Part shown: one piece after another, positions 12,470-24,152 of the stretch
Layout: each line of letters starts with the position of its first letter
Numbering within the stretch: the first letter of the stretch is position 1
Source: Bemisia tabaci
Taxonomy: Eukaryota; Arthropoda; Insecta; Hemiptera; Aleyrodidae
Assembly (NCBI RefSeq): GCF_918797505.1
Contig: NC_092802.1
Span: forward strand, 11,613,480-11,677,479
Direction: 5' to 3'
DNA: 64,000 nt
Translations under genes and position numbers: made by a program
Notes under the pieces: generated by a model
Seen by the model: only the letters and a program-made list of their open reading frames with translations
Told to the model about the DNA's origin: nothing
Database searches by the model: none

Positions 12470-12726
12470 CTACGCTACCGTTCTGGGGAAAACGCCGTAT
12501 GAAACTCCAGGCGTTGCCAAATTTTCCTCGATAAAACACGAATTTCCTGGTAAATTTACGAATATTTTTCATCCAGTTTTTCAGAAGATATTGTTCGCAA
12601 TTTCACCTAAAGTTCCCGGAAATTTCTAGGAAAAATATTCATAACTTTCCCCAAAAATAAACATTTCATCGAAGGAAATTTGGCAACTTCGAATATTCAT
12701 ACAGCGTTCTTCCTTAGCACGGCAGT
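12470..12726. repeat. Foldback element, family F (copy 1)
   Basis: Arms containing GAAAACGCCGTATGAA and GTTGCCAAATTT pair with the right half, which ends CTTCCTTAGCACGGCAGTG. Related copies lie at 30080-30322 and 38256-38508. The 98-residue ORF on it is not a gene. Confidence 0.75.
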
Positions 12727-12736
12727 GCGGCACAGC

Positions 12737-12987
12737 GGGCCGATTATTGAAATTTATAGACAAAGCTATAGAAAAAGAAGACATAAGAAGTATAGGGCGA
12801 TCCTGTTGGTTGAAATGGGCAGTTCTTATAGACTATGGGGGTAAATGATGGACTAACTATCGGGTCTCTCGTGGGTTGCCGTTAGTTAGTCTATTACCTA
12901 CGTCCTTTGTCCATTGCAACCACCCGCTTCCACCAATAGGATCCCTCCATATCCTTTTTGTCTTCTAAGTCTATATTGCTTTGTCTA

Positions 12988-13019
<32 letters not shown>

Positions 13020-13290
13020 AGTCGCTTTACAGCACTCCCTCGCGCTCTACGACTCCTAACCTCCACTGCTCTCTTTCAAGCCACAAATCTTGGGGGATTG
13101 AGCACCTTAACATTTCCGCTTCAATCCCTTCCCTCCAAACTTTCATTGGGCGCCCTCTGCGTCTTCTCCCAGGAGGAACCCAGTCAAGGACCTTCTTCGG
13201 CAACCTGTCTCCAGTGTCTCCTGCCATTCTCTGGACATGAACATACCAAATTAGTTGCTTTGTCTATCAATTTCAATAATCAGCCCGCAG
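12737..13290. repeat. Inverted-repeat element containing a LINE fragment
   Basis: The left terminus CGATTATTGAAATTTATAGA is the inverse of the right terminus at 13257-13290. A shorter internal palindrome (12757-12987, arms with GACAAAGC) sits in the left half, and a LINE 3' end sits in the right half. It may be a composite or nested insertion. Confidence 0.6.
12988..13240 (-). mobile_element. LINE retrotransposon 3' end (reverse-transcriptase C-terminus)
   Basis: On the minus strand a 66-residue frame (13027-13227) encodes a basic tail with PPGRRRRGRPMKVW followed by W and RE.W motifs. This is typical of the extreme C-terminus of LINE-encoded proteins. The sequence then runs into a (TATG)n microsatellite at 12988-13017, as a 3' tail of such an element would. 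It is truncated at the 5' side and not functional. Confidence 0.7.
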
Positions 13291-13322
13291 GTGAATTTTA
13301 CCGGTCATTTTATGGGTCTCAC

Positions 13323-13624
13323 CTGCATTTGCTCGTACTGGTTGACGGTTTGGAGCATGGAGTTGACGTTGGCGGCTCCGACGTTGGGCGCCATGAAGAC
13401 GGAGGGGTGAGCGTGCGAGTGGGAGTGCGGGAGTTGGTGCTGGAAGGGTTGGCACTTCTTCTTGTAGCCGCGCGGTCTGCGCCGGTAGGAGCCGTCTTCG
13501 AACATGGACTCCGAGGCCGGGGAGACCGTCCAGTAGTGCCCTTTCCCCGGGCGCCCGATCCCTTTCGGTAGTTTGATGAAACACTCGTTCAGGGACAGGT
13601 TGTGACGGACGGAGTTTTTCCAGC
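13323..13624 (-). CDS. FoxF transcription factor, exon 2 (second half of forkhead domain)
   Basis: The exon starts after TTGACAG and completes the glycine codon split in exon 1 (G|GC). It ends CAG before GTGAGA. It encodes the recognition helix and wings of the forkhead domain. The signature [20 protein letters not shown] is followed by GRPGKGHYW and [10 protein letters not shown], and this wording is that of FoxF proteins. Recognition helix 3 ([10 protein letters not shown]) contacts the DNA major groove. A His-rich stretch follows. Phase 1 in and phase 0 out agree with both neighbours. A plus-strand ORF over the same bases is a shadow of this exon. Confidence 0.95.
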
Positions 13625-14171
13625 CTGTCAAACAAACGATTTAATCAGCACTGTGAGGGGGAAAAACAAAACTAAGAAGTGGCCCGAATTGTACGTAGGA
13701 AGGTGGAGATATCGTCGTCACCTTCGCAGGCAAAGATCACAAGCGCCATGCAGACGTCTATAAATTACAATTTCCGCCGCCATTATATTTTTTTACAGAG
13801 GAAATTGTTCAACGAAGCTGTCCGAAAATTACACCGAATTCTCTCTTGTGCTGCCGATAAAATTTAGTGAAATTTTCGAACAGATTCAACCAACAATTTC
13901 TCAGTAAAAAATAAAATAGCGGCGGAAATTTTTAAACGTCGCATGGCGCTTATTGTGATACTTTGCCTGGAAGGTGACGATATGGTGCTGGGTCCACACC
14001 ATTTCGCAGGGAAAACATAGCCGAGAAGATCAGTAAATTATGATTAGATTCAAAAATAATTTTTTTTCTTCTAATGAGTACCATGAGTGCTCAGCTCAAG
14101 CAGTTTGCATCGGGATATTAAGGTGAGGTCACGCCGAGAAATCTATACCGGATTGGGTCTTTTTAGATCTC

Positions 14172-14650
14172 ATCAATAGATCACACCAGAGTCCCTTTAT
14201 ACCCAGAGTTAAGACATCTCGACTATCAGCTGGCCTGGACTGGCCATGGTGTCACAAAAGTGTGCACCCAAACAAACGATATTGAGGGATAAGAATAAGG
14301 AATCCTGCGATGTCTGGCATCCAAAAACAACAACATCAACAAAACTGATCAAAATCTAACCAAAGAAATTGCAATAAAATAAAATTAGATTGATTTAAGG
14401 ATAATTTCTTAATCTGTTTTCATTTTGGTGCGATGAAAAATAACAATTCACTCTTGATAAATCACAATTTGGATACATTTTAATTTTTGTTCACATTCGC
14501 GGAGCCACCGCCATCTTAGTGCACTCTTTTGTGGCTCCATGAGCGAGAACCAATCAGAATTGGATTTTTTTAGGCCACTTTCAGCCCAACCAAGCCCGAC
14601 CAGAATTGAGATGTCGTAACTCTGGGTATAAAGGGACTCTAGATCACACT
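14172..14650. repeat. Inverted-repeat element, family L
   Basis: The terminal arms AGAGTCCCTTTATACCCAGA (about 14188) and its complement (about 14620-14640) bound roughly 450 bp. AGATCACAC occurs just outside both ends, a likely target duplication. It lies in FoxF intron 1. Confidence 0.7.
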
Positions 14651-15106
14651 CGTCAGTGTACCCGACTTAGCGTCCTGCAAAATCCAAGACGGCATTAAAA
14701 CGCCGTTATGAACATGACCCGAGGCATGACACAAAAGTGTGATCCTCGCGCCATTTACCGTCGCTGCTGAACAACTCTCATAACAAAACAAGGAAAACCC
14801 GAAAAAAGCACGTGATGCACCTGCACACAACAGCCGCCCACGGCGAAAAAACCGTGGCCCGCTCAAAAGGTTTTCCTTCTTTCCAAAGCGTGCTGCTTTA
14901 TTACAAAAGAATTCAATTGCCACATGAGGCTTCATTTTTTCATGCTTAGCTCCTAATGGCGTAACGGAGTTATATTGAAAAAATGAAGGATGAAAATGTG
15001 TTAGGTTTTTTGTAAAACAGAATTTTGTCAGAAAAAAATTGAAAAAGTGTTGAATGGAGATTCGTCATTTTTACTTCGGACGGCAGAAAAATGGACTTGA
15101 GGTAAA

Positions 15107-15362
15107 TGGACCGCATTCAGCAGAGAAGAACCAATCCACATTAGCTTTTGCCAAATTTGAGTTAGGATTTTAATTTTTTACAAGAGGACGTGTGTGAGAA
15201 TTCCTTTGGAAATTTTAGGGAATTTGCTTCGTACTATGCAGAAAATTTACTGAAATTTGCACCAAAATCCGCAAAACCGTCTCAACGTAAAAAATTAAAT
15301 CGCCCACTTAAATTTGGCAATAGCTGAGTTGACTTAGTTCCTTTCTGCTCAACGCGGTCCAG
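15107..15362. repeat. Inverted-repeat element, family K (copy 1)
   Basis: It begins TGGACCGCATTCAGCAGA and ends with the complementary TTTCTGCTCAACGCGGTCCA. A related copy is at about 19845-20104. Confidence 0.75.
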
Positions 15363-15482
15363 ATGATTTTGATGAGAAGCGGTGATTTTAAACCAATCAG
15401 CGTTCAATACCTGTTGAGCTGTATTTCTGGGTTTGAATTTTGCTCAAAAAATTACGATAAAAAGTAAAAATATTAATGAAAC

Positions 15483-16362
15483 CTTGATAGCTCCCGCGAA
15501 AAAACTCGTGCTCCTGCTGCAACGACGTATAAATCTCACTCAGCGTCAGCTTCTTCATCGGCGAGTTCCGAATCGCCATGACGATCAACGCGATGTAAGA
15601 GTAAGGCGGTTTCTCTTGCCGGCGGACCCCTTGGTTTGACTTGGGCTTGGTCCCTGTCGCTTTGGACCCCTTGGCTCCAGACGCTGGAGCACAGTCGGAA
15701 GGCACCGTTGAAGTGGCTTCTGTGGGTGTTGGCAGCCTCTGGTGGTGCAGCACTTCAGCTGACGTTAATGTTCTTTGGTGTAACGAATCCGTTGGTGTAG
15801 GCAATCTAGAATGCAGCGCATCGCTGGATGAAACTCGCGGGTGCAGGCCGTCTGGAGTTGACAGTCGTGAGTGTAATGCATCTGGAGTTGGCAGTCGTGA
15901 GTGTAACGCATCTGGAGTTGACAGTCGCGAGTGTAACGCATCTGAAGTTGACAGTCGTGAGTGTAACGCATCTGGAGTTGGCAGTCGTGAGTGTAACGCA
16001 TCTGAAGTTGACAGTCGTGAGTGTAACGCATCTGGAGTTGGCAGTCGTGAGTGTAACGCATCTGGAGTTGACAGTCGTGAGTGTAACGCATCTGGAGTTG
16101 GCAGTCGTGAGTGCAACGCATCTGATGTTGGCAGTCGTGAGTGTAACGCGTCTGGAGTTGACAGTCGTGAGTGTAACGCGTCTGGAGTTGACAGTCGTGA
16201 GTGTAACGCGTCTGAAGTTGACAGTCGTGAGTGAAGGTTTTCGGTGGGCGTTGGGATTCTCGGGTGAAGGTAAACGTGATGCGAGTGGTGGTGGAGGATG
16301 TTGATATTCTCGTGGAGCACCGTGGTGGCCGGTGCCTCGGCTTTGATCATACTTGGCGTCAT
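15483..16362 (-). CDS. FoxF transcription factor (biniou orthologue), exon 1
   Basis: First coding exon of a 546-residue FoxF-type forkhead factor. The ATG at 16362 is the first after an in-frame TAA, and the exon ends CAAG|GT at 15483. It encodes a His-rich N-terminus, about 13 copies of a ten-residue LHSRL(S/P)T(S/P)DA repeat (residues 43-172), a Thr/Pro-rich linker, then the first half of the forkhead domain from about residue 248 ([14 protein letters not shown] through LTLSEIY to FFRGSYQ). The [18 protein letters not shown] start and the exon 2 sequence identify FoxF, known in flies as biniou, which specifies visceral mesoderm. It acts in the nucleus as a DNA-binding regulator. The full model is 15483-16362, 13323-13624, 3714-4050 and 2564-2685. 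The repeat array is unusual. Confidence 0.93.
15847..16236 (-). repeat. 30-bp coding minisatellite in FoxF exon 1
   Basis: Thirteen tandem 30-bp units (plus-strand form CGCATCTGGAGTTGACAGTC...) vary mainly at two positions, giving Ser/Pro alternation in the encoded [10 protein letters not shown] unit. One or two degenerate units lie just beyond. The period is a multiple of three, so copy changes keep the frame. Long ORFs open in other frames here are by-products of the repeat. Confidence 0.95.
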
Positions 16363-16687
16363 GGCTTCGCCGACGGGAATGCTCGGCCGCTGCTCAGGGC
16401 TGTTCGTTTACATTCAGAGCTCGGGCTGAAAGTAGAAATGCGACGGCTGTGGATTCGTGTTGTTCGGTTCTTTTACGGATTATTTAAATTTAAAGATCAT
16501 TTTATTTTTACTTTATTTTTTGTGAGGAGAGGGGTGAAAATGATTAAAATTCGTCTTGATTTATTTGTTGCAACACTACTTTGAAGTAACTTCCAATTAT
16601 CAGTTTTTGCGATCGAGTGTGGTTCACTTTGTTCTTTGGAGCTTGATTAACGGAACTCAGTCTTCTTTAGCAAGAATTGCTGATTGT

Positions 16688-17274
16688 GAGCTACGCCAGT
16701 AGCACAAATTGTAATATGCAATGGAGATGTTACATGTGTGAGGAATTTGCAATTTGACTGTTGATTCTTGTGTAAAAGTTCGCGAGAAACACGATGGTGC
16801 CACTGGTTTTCTCTGAAATTAACTCCCAAGCTCAAAAAAAGCTCTCAAGTTGAGGCCAAAATGGAGGGGACATCCCACGCTATCCTGAGAGTCCACCTCT
16901 ACATCAAGACAAACTCTCCATGCACAGATAGGGAGCAAATACATTGACAGGGCTGCCACTTTATTTGGGGACTCCAAAACTCAAAACACGGCAACCCTGC
17001 TAATGTACTGCTCCCCTATCTTTGCATGGAGAGTTTGCTTTGATATAGAGGTGGACTCTCAGGATAGCGTGGGATATCCCCTCCATTTTGGTCTCAACTT
17101 GAGAGCTTTTTTTTGAGCTTGGGAGTTGATTTCAGAGAAAACCAGTGGGACCATCGTGTTTCTCGCGAGCTTTTACATAAGAATCAACGCAGTCAAATCG
17201 CAAATTCCTCGCACATGCAACATCTCCATTGCCGATTGGGAGCTACCCCAGTAGCACAAATTGCAACATGCAAT
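16688..17274. repeat. Large foldback element flanked by 35-bp direct repeats (family H)
   Basis: The interior, about 16719-17233, is a long imperfect palindrome; for example CCCACGCTATCCTGAGAGTC recurs in inverse. Outside it, 16688-16722 and 17240-17274 are 35-bp direct repeats (GAGCTACG/CCCCAGTAGCAC type) with three mismatches. No coding frame is present. It lies just upstream of FoxF. Confidence 0.85.
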
Positions 17275-17367
17275 TAGATGATTAAGTTATTGCCACTGCA
17301 TCGATCAGTAGATATACTGATCGAAGGAACAGTTCTAATTGCAATAAAACTCATTGCAATACATATT

Positions 17368-17620
17368 CGACGGTGAAACTACCAAACCACGTACCTCGTG
17401 TTTGAAGCGTAGACTTCCCGTTTTACTTTATTTTTTAAATGAAAAACCACGCAATGTCAATTCTTAAAAAACTCTCGTGACTTTTCTTCCCTGTGTAAAG
17501 CAAATTCTGAGGAAATTTCAACAAATTATGATGCTTTGTTCTCCTTTAAGTAAATAAAACAGGACCGGAGATTTTTAGACACCGCAAACGAGATGCGTGG
17601 TTTGGTGGTTTCATCGTCGT
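17368..17620. repeat. Foldback element, family C (copy 2)
   Basis: It starts CGACGGTGAAACTACCAAAC and ends with the inverse TTTGGTGGTTTCATCGTCG. It is a diverged copy of the element at 459-705. Confidence 0.8.
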
Positions 17621-18060
17621 GGCCGTCGTGGCGTCGTATTGCCTATATTTCTGAAACATTGCATGTAACAAGCTAGAAATTATTTTACCTTCTTACTATG
17701 GGTGATCTCATAGATCTTCATTACTAGTCATTAAGATAATGGAACTAAGTCTTTCTCTTTCTTAATTTGTCGCCTTAAAAAAGGGTTTTTTGGCATTCAT
17801 GACTTTTAACATACTAAGAATGTCATTTTTTTTTTAAACGTATAGCGCATCTTGATCTCTTTATCATTTAATTTTTTACTTAATGTATAGATGTCTAAGT
17901 CTTTTTAATGTTGATATTGCATGACGGGTGAAATAATTGGCTAGTTTTTAACTAAACAGCCATGTTTGTATATATGAACCTTTTGGCAAAATAAAATATC
18001 ATTATCATTTAGTTATTAAACTGACCCCTGTCTTTTCAGTGCTTTGTTAATCTATTCGAA
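17621..18060. other. Non-coding stretch, possible LINE 3' end
   Basis: No exon is visible. The sequence GGCAAAATAAAATATCATTATCATTT near 17980 resembles the repetitive tail of some LINE elements, but no protein-coding part is present. Confidence 0.3.
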
Positions 18061-18604
18061 AAGATAGGGAAAAAAGGTTTTTGCGAACATTTAAATGAAG
18101 GTAAATAACGTAAATTCTATTTTAAATGAAAGACCATTCGATTTAAACCTTATAACTTTGTGAAACAGGATAGTCTGCGATACACAATACATTTTTCATT
18201 CCAGAACTTTATGGAAGAGATCGAGGTGGAAACTATAAATTAAGTAGACTGACTTTTAATCTTAGACGTTTTGAGGAAAATTGAAATAAGAACGATGCGC
18301 CATATAGTTAAGAGTTCATGCCGTAATTCTTAAATATAGGGAAAAAAGGTTTTTTTTCGAAAATTTAATTGAAGGGAAAATGGTGAAGATTCTATCTAAA
18401 TAAACGACCATTCGATTTAAACCTTATAACTTTGTGACACAGGATAGTCTGCGATACACAATACATTTTTCATTCCAGAACTTTATGGAAGAGATCGAGG
18501 TGGAAACTATAAATTAAGTAAACTGACTTTTAATCTTAGACGTTTTGAGAAAAATTGAAAAAAGAATGATGCGCCATAGTTAAGAGTTCATGCCGTAATT
18601 CGTC
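18061..18604. repeat. Tandem duplication, 272-bp unit
   Basis: Two consecutive copies (18061-18332 and 18333-18604) share long identical blocks such as CAGGATAGTCTGCGATACAC and differ by small changes. A short palindrome with CTGACGTAAGG arms (18605-18725) follows. Confidence 0.85.
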
Positions 18605-19089
18605 GCTCCTCTGACGTAAGGAAGTATCTTGATTTCCACATGAGCCCCAGAGAGCATGGAAGTAAACATAGAACATGGCTCACTTGAAAATTGAGATACG
18701 CCCTTACGTCAGAGGACCGACAACGTATGTCCATTAGGCAAAAACGCATGTGAATTGCATGGGAGGGGATTTTTTAGTCCATCAGACACGCAAAAAAAGC
18801 TTGTTAATGCTATGATTTGAAAAGATCAGATTCACCCTTTCGAATTCTGAAAAATGTAGGTATCAGACCAGAGCAAGAACATCATTAGAAGCCATCATTT
18901 TTCCCCTTTCAGGAAAAAATAAACCGTTTCAGAGCTAGGTATGCTTGGATGATGCATTGTACGAAAAAATGTGCGTGTTTCGTCCCAAAATTAAGAGGAT
19001 TTTTTGTGGACTATGCTCCATTTTACAGTGGAAGGTCAAATGCGTAAAGCATTAACAAGCTTTTGAAAAACGCTTGAATTGAGTCATCT

Positions 19090-19345
19090 ATTCTACGGCC
19101 CAAGTAGCATTTCTCGATGGAAAAATCGCTATATATTGCGGTATTATCGGCGATAAAATCGCCAGGATCATCAACTTCTGAGCGATTATCCTCGATCTTA
19201 TAAAAACGCGCTTTTATCGCCCGACAGTAAATCGCGATATTTTCGAAAGGAAAATCGCGATGAAAGGCGATTTAATCTCGATTTTATCGACGAAAATTGA
19301 TCACGATTTTATCGAACCAAAAATTGAGATTTGTAGCGAATTTCC
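19090..19345. repeat. Foldback element, family D (copy 1)
   Basis: An AT-rich element starting CCCAAGTAGCATTT, with many copies of the short palindromic motif GCGATTTTATCG and its variants. It is the counterpart of the complete copy at 46624-46987. Confidence 0.75.
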
Positions 19346-19844
19346 TCCTCTAAACAAAAACAGTCTAAAAGCGTCCATTGAAAAGTTTAGCCCATATATG
19401 CGACTCAATTTATTTCAAAATAATTTATTTGAAAGTTAAACCTACACAATACATAGATACCTTTTAATTTTGTATGATTTCTCTGGATTCAAAAACCCTC
19501 TTTTACAATGGGTGTATTTCGAGGTTCCCCATTTTATTTCATCAAAAAGACTTTGCTCGAAGTATCACGGTTATACACCCAATTACTTTTGCTATAATCT
19601 GATGATTTTTAATTTGTAAGTTTTCCTGAATTATGACTAATATTTCATGATTCATTATTACATCTATGGCCAAAGTGCGACAGTAAGTATTTCTATTGCA
19701 GCGTTTCAAAAATTTCGCTCCTATTTTATTGTTTCCAAGAGGAACAAGCTATCTTTATAGCATGAAATTTATACAAAACAATCTGCTAACGGAGAAAAAG
19801 ATCCAAGGAAGTTTTTAAGAACTTACATAAGCTAATTTTTCGGA

Positions 19845-20104
19845 GAAAAAACGGATAGCGTTAACCAGATAGGAACCAAACCACATCAGCTGTTACCAAG
19901 TTTAATTGGGCGATATAATTTTTTACATGAGAACGATTGTGCGTATTTTTGTGCAAATTTCAATGACTTTTCTGCATAGTGCGAAACAAATGCATTAACA
20001 TATTCAAAGGGATCCGCACAAATGTTCTCTTCTAAAAAATGAAACTGCCGAGTTTTTGGCAATAGTTGATGTGGCTTGCTTCCTTTCTGCTAAACGCGGT
20101 CCAA
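19845..20104. repeat. Inverted-repeat element, family K (copy 2)
   Basis: It ends TTTCTGCTAAACGCGGTCCA like copy 1 at 15107-15362, and the left half has matching AGGAACCAAACCACATCAGC. Confidence 0.65.
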
Positions 20105-20696
20105 CATCAGGGAGTCTGCATCGTTGCAAACGGATTTACGCGGTTTTTGCACTTTGGCCGTCGGTACATTGAGTTATAATAATGCATTGGGCTTGTCTTC
20201 GATCCATTTTTGGATTCGCTACCGAATTAATTCGTAAATTTTATTTTATTTCATGGTATTTTATTTTATTGCATTATATATATTTATACATAATTAAGTT
20301 GGTTGGTTACATAATTCACGACGCGCAGCAACCAGGCTATTTACGTCGGGGACCAGGAAACCTAAAATTTTTAAATTTAATTTCTTAAAGAGTTTTAAAA
20401 TTTCGGTGACTACTATTGGATCATCGGAGCTTAAGGATCATAAAGGCGGGATTTGCTCCCCACAAGAGGATGGATGTTTTGAGGGAGGGAATTTTGAATT
20501 TTGATGCGTGTAGCATAGGTTTTGGGGCAAGAGAGCAAAATATGGTCGATTTTGAGGAGAGAATGTTGATATAGAGAGCAGAAAGGAACTGGAGATTTTG
20601 AAATTAAATGAAAATGAGAGAAAAAAGTATTGCCGATTCGCAATCTTGCAATTTGGACTTCGCAGGTGCAGTGTTTGTTGAAGGAGGTACACAGAG

Positions 20697-20848
20697 GCGG
20701 ATCCAGCAATTTGGCAACACCGGATTTCCTCCATTTAAACCACGCAAAATAATCGATTTTTGACGGAGCACTTGGCCCCTCCAAGAATCGATACATTTTT
20801 ATAGGTTTAAATGGAGGAAATCCGGTGTTGCCAAGTTGCTAGATCCGC
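20697..20848. repeat. Foldback element, family B (copy 1), upstream of the nicotianamine synthase
   Basis: The left arm GCGGATCCAGCAATTTGGCA pairs with the right arm ending TTGCCAAGTTGCTAGATCCGC, and both carry CCATTTAAACC or its inverse. The element is about 150 bp. Family members also lie at 21937-22062, 32284-32422, 38509-38650 and 49626-49772. Confidence 0.85.
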
Positions 20849-20917
20849 TAATGGAGGTGCTATCATATGGCTTAGGTCTTTTTTGAAGTTAGTTTTATTA
20901 ACAATTCAATTTTTAAT

Positions 20918-20986
20918 CTTTTATATATTTTGTTTCAGCCAAATTGATTTCCTCTCTTATTTCTCTCTCCCCAGCGCAGCGTCGAA
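20918..20986 (+). promoter_or_regulatory. Possible splice acceptor or core promoter before the nicotianamine synthase ATG
   Basis: Two acceptor-like sites precede the ATG: TATTTTGTTTCAG near 20938, and a long pyrimidine tract ending TCTCTCTCCCCAG at about 20974, only some 12 bases before the ATG. A TATATATT near 20920 could instead be a TATA box with the pyrimidine tract as initiator. Either would mean the foreign gene gained insect expression signals. The sequence alone does not decide. Confidence 0.4.
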
Positions 20987-21931
20987 ATGGACGATCATCA
21001 GGAATCACTACTACAGAAAATCACGGACCTCCACGATCAGATCTCCAGCCTGGAGAGCCTAGAACCCTCCGAAGACACCAATCATCTTTTCACGCAACTC
21101 GTTCTCACGTGCCTATCACCGATCACCATCGACATCCGGAACCTCCCCCGGAGAATCCAGGAAACGCGATCCAACCTCATCAAACTCTGCTCGGAGGCCG
21201 AGAGCCTCCTGGAGTCCCACTACGCCAAAATCATCTCCTCTTTCGACAACCCCATCGACAATCTCCACGTCTTCCCTTACTACTCGAATTACCTAAAGCT
21301 CTGCCACCAGGAATTCACCATCCTCAAACGGCACCAAACCCACGCACCAAAAAAGGTTGCATTCGTTGGTTCCGGTCCACTACCCCTCACTTCGATTTTA
21401 CTAGCCACCAAGTATCTCACCAACACAATTTTCCACAACTTTGATCTCAGTTCGATAGCCAACCGGGAGGCAGTTCGGTTGGTGACGTCACATCTTGACC
21501 TATCCCAAAGGATGGTCTTCCGCTCTACGGATATCCTAGACGTCACGCGCGATTTAAAAGACTTTGATGTGGTGATTTTGGCTGCATTGGTGGGGATGAA
21601 CAGGGAGGAAAAGGTTAAGATCATCGAGCATTTGGCAAAGTACATGGCGCCTAATTCTATCCTAATGTTGAGGAGTGCAAATGGAGCAAGGGCGTTCCTC
21701 TATCCTATCGTTGAGCCTTGCGATTTGCGGGGGTTCGAGACTTTGTCTGTGTTTCACCCCACCGATGACGTCATCAATTCGGTTGTCATCGCACGTAAGT
21801 ACTCGACGAGGCCGAGTCAAAAAGGTTTCGGTCCTCTCTTGATGCCGTGCAAGTTTTCCGGCGAGATCAACGCCTGTGATTTGCTTAAGCGTAAGGAGAT
21901 TGTTGGGCAGATATCCAGTAGCGATTCTTGA
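20987..21931 (+). CDS. Nicotianamine synthase of plant type (likely horizontally acquired)
   Basis: An uninterrupted 314-residue frame that matches plant nicotianamine synthase from end to end, with about the family's usual length. The enzyme joins three S-adenosylmethionine molecules to make nicotianamine, a chelator of Fe, Cu, Zn and Ni. Visible landmarks are an N-terminal helical part with LLESHY, FPYYSNYLKL at 96-105, the SAM-binding glycine loop VAFVGSGPLPLTS at 124-136, LAALVGM at 198-204, RSANGARAFLYP at 229-240, and HPTDDVINSV from 257. No key block is missing and no frame break is seen, so it looks functional. The wording is closest to eudicot enzymes rather than fungal or archaeal ones, by memory only. 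Animals generally lack this gene. Plant copies are intronless, as is this one. Insect repeats on both sides argue against contamination. The start has a purine at -3 and G at +4. Confidence 0.93.
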   Translation: MDDHQESLLQKITDLHDQISSLESLEPSEDTNHLFTQLVLTCLSPITIDIRNLPRRIQETRSNLIKLCSEAESLLESHYAKIISSFDNPIDNLHVFPYYSNYLKLCHQEFTILKRHQTHAPKKVAFVGSGPLPLTSILLATKYLTNTIFHNFDLSSIANREAVRLVTSHLDLSQRMVFRSTDILDVTRDLKDFDVVILAALVGMNREEKVKIIEHLAKYMAPNSILMLRSANGARAFLYPIVEPCDLRGFETLSVFHPTDDVINSVVIARKYSTRPSQKGFGPLLMPCKFSGEINACDLLKRKEIVGQISSSDS

Positions 21932-21936
21932 AAGCT

Positions 21937-22062
21937 GGCAACACTGTTGAATGTAGGTAATGTAGGTAAAACAATCAATTTTTGGTGAGGCACTCGCCTA
22001 GAATCGATATATTCGATCGATTTAAATGGATGGAAAACAGTGCTCCCAACTCGCAAAATCGC
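21937..22062. repeat. Foldback element, family B (copy 2), just after the nicotianamine synthase
   Basis: The element begins TGGCAACACTGTT about five bases after the stop codon and ends with the inverse AACAGTGCTCCCAACT... arm containing TTTAAATGGA. The 3' untranslated region of the gene must run through it and the adjoining family A element. Confidence 0.8.
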
Positions 22063-22064
22063 CA

Positions 22065-22292
22065 CACTGGAAAAAAAACACATTAAATCTAGAGTCCAGA
22101 CTCTTGAAAACATTGACAAGAAAAAATACTATTGATTCAATCAGATTTTTGCTTAAATCAAAAGGAAATCCGCTCAAATTAAGAGGCTTGGTTCTTGATC
22201 CAAGCAAAAATCCGATTGAATCAAGAGTATTTTTTCTTGTCGATGTTTTTAAGAGTCTGGACTCTAGAGCCAATGTGTTTTTTTTTCCAGTG
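22065..22292. repeat. Foldback element, family A (copy 4)
   Basis: A 228-bp palindromic element with CACTGG/CCAGTG ends and the family's internal arms. It directly follows the family B element. The plus and minus ORFs on it are repeat-derived. Confidence 0.9.
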
Positions 22293-24152
22293 CACTACAG
22301 ATATCTACGGGAGAGTAAATTTTGAAAGAAATTAATTTGTAAATTGTGAACACCGCTGAAAGAGGTCGTTCAAGGATTACGGACTTTCAGGTAAATCTAC
22401 CTAGGGTGTAAGCATCAAGATAGCGAACACATTTTGGCTAAATTTCTGGTTTCACTTTCAATTTCTAGCAAAAAACGGACCCATGGCAGGTTCCGGCTGT
22501 TTTCCTCCAAAAAATATATTTTGTGAACCCTGAAATTTACGGCTGTAAGTATGCGAACGCGACATATTGCAATTTATTAGCCAAATCGAACAGTTAATTA
22601 TTGCGTTCATAATTCGTATCGCCGATCTCATAAAAGTGGTGAGTCATGAATAATCCATTATCGACCATTCCCCATTTGAAGCTGTATTAAACGAAATCGG
22701 TGTTTCGACTGTACTAAAATTTGCCGTTCAAATTACGTAGTATTAAAAATATGCAAATTAAAGTTTTAAGCCGACATACTTGGGAGGCTAGAATTACCAA
22801 ATAATCAACTTTTTGTCCATTGTCGACACAAAAACCTAACCAACTGCTCACGACTTTTTCTTTTAAATATTATAATAAGTAGCTCCTATCAAAGACCCAT
22901 ATACCAATTTCTTTATTTGACTGGAGAAACACAGAAATTCCCTATATTTATGGATAAGTTGGTTCTCGTTTGCGTGTTTGATTCAGAATGATAAACGGGC
23001 AAACGTTCATGTTTATGTAAGTAACCCTCATGTTTGAAAATTAGACCGTGACTTGGACAAGAGCAAGCTTTTAAAGTATAATGTTTACCAAAGTTTTTGA
23101 CTTGCCTAATTTTTTACTTTCATCGAAGCATCCTCGTTCAGTACGTTTATTAAAGTCATGTATGTTTTATTAGTTCCTCGAAATATCCATTCCAGTTTTT
23201 GTTAGTATTTAAACATGTAATCATTCACAAATAATGAAACATTCCAATGAAAATAATGAAAGCTTACTTTTGAAATACAAAAAAATGTTTGAGTTTTTTT
23301 CTCATTCCTTGCTCAACCTTTTTTCTCCTTTCTTATTTTTTTTTATTTTTCATTTTTTTTTATAATTGGAGGGGGAGGTATGAAAAGGCACATCATTTTT
23401 AACCATTTTATGACGTAACGCCAGTCACGTCACGTGAAAGTAGAAATATGCTTTTGATTATCTGTTTAATTTTATCTATCTATACAGTGGGGTAACACTC
23501 CTACCGCTGCGCATGTTACACTGGAGCCGCAATTACGCACAAAATTCCAATGATACATGCAATTTGTTTTCTTGAAGAGAGTAAAACAGAATCGGAGATT
23601 TTAAACCTTTCCATTGAGATATGCATTTTCTGCATTTAGCCATCAATATTCTTTATGCACTTTCAGAGACTTAAACGCTCGGGGAAAAAAGTTGATAAAG
23701 GTTTCTTATTTTTTTTCATGCGATGGAAACGGTGTATAAACCTGCGTGTTGATTTAGGTCAAATACAAGAAAAGAGAAAGATAGTGAGTACAAAAATAAT
23801 AATAATAAAAAAAATCATTAAAAAATGTATTTGTGTTTTATAAAGCCTATGTAAGTTGGACGTATTTAAATCAAAAGGAAGTGTATCCATTCTAACATGA
23901 GCCCTGAGATCTATAAGAGTATATGAATGGCAAGGCTCATATGTTACAATGACTTAAAATAAAGTTCCTTTTCATTCAAATGCGTCCAATTAACCCTATT
24001 GTTTCCCTCTATACCGTAGTGAGTGAGTATTAAAAGCTTTATTCGTAAGAGAAAGACCTTGTCAAGTTGCCAAAAACCTTTTTTCTTTTTGTTTTTTTTT
24101 TTTTTTTTTTTTTTTCAATGTATGATACTTGCGTATTGAAAGTTTATGAATT
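22293..24152. other. Gene-free AT-rich stretch
   Basis: No exon-like frame was found. At 23865-24000 there is a palindromic repeat with GGACGTATTT/AAATGCGTCC ends and ATGAGCCCT inside, also seen near 46140-46280. Confidence 0.5.
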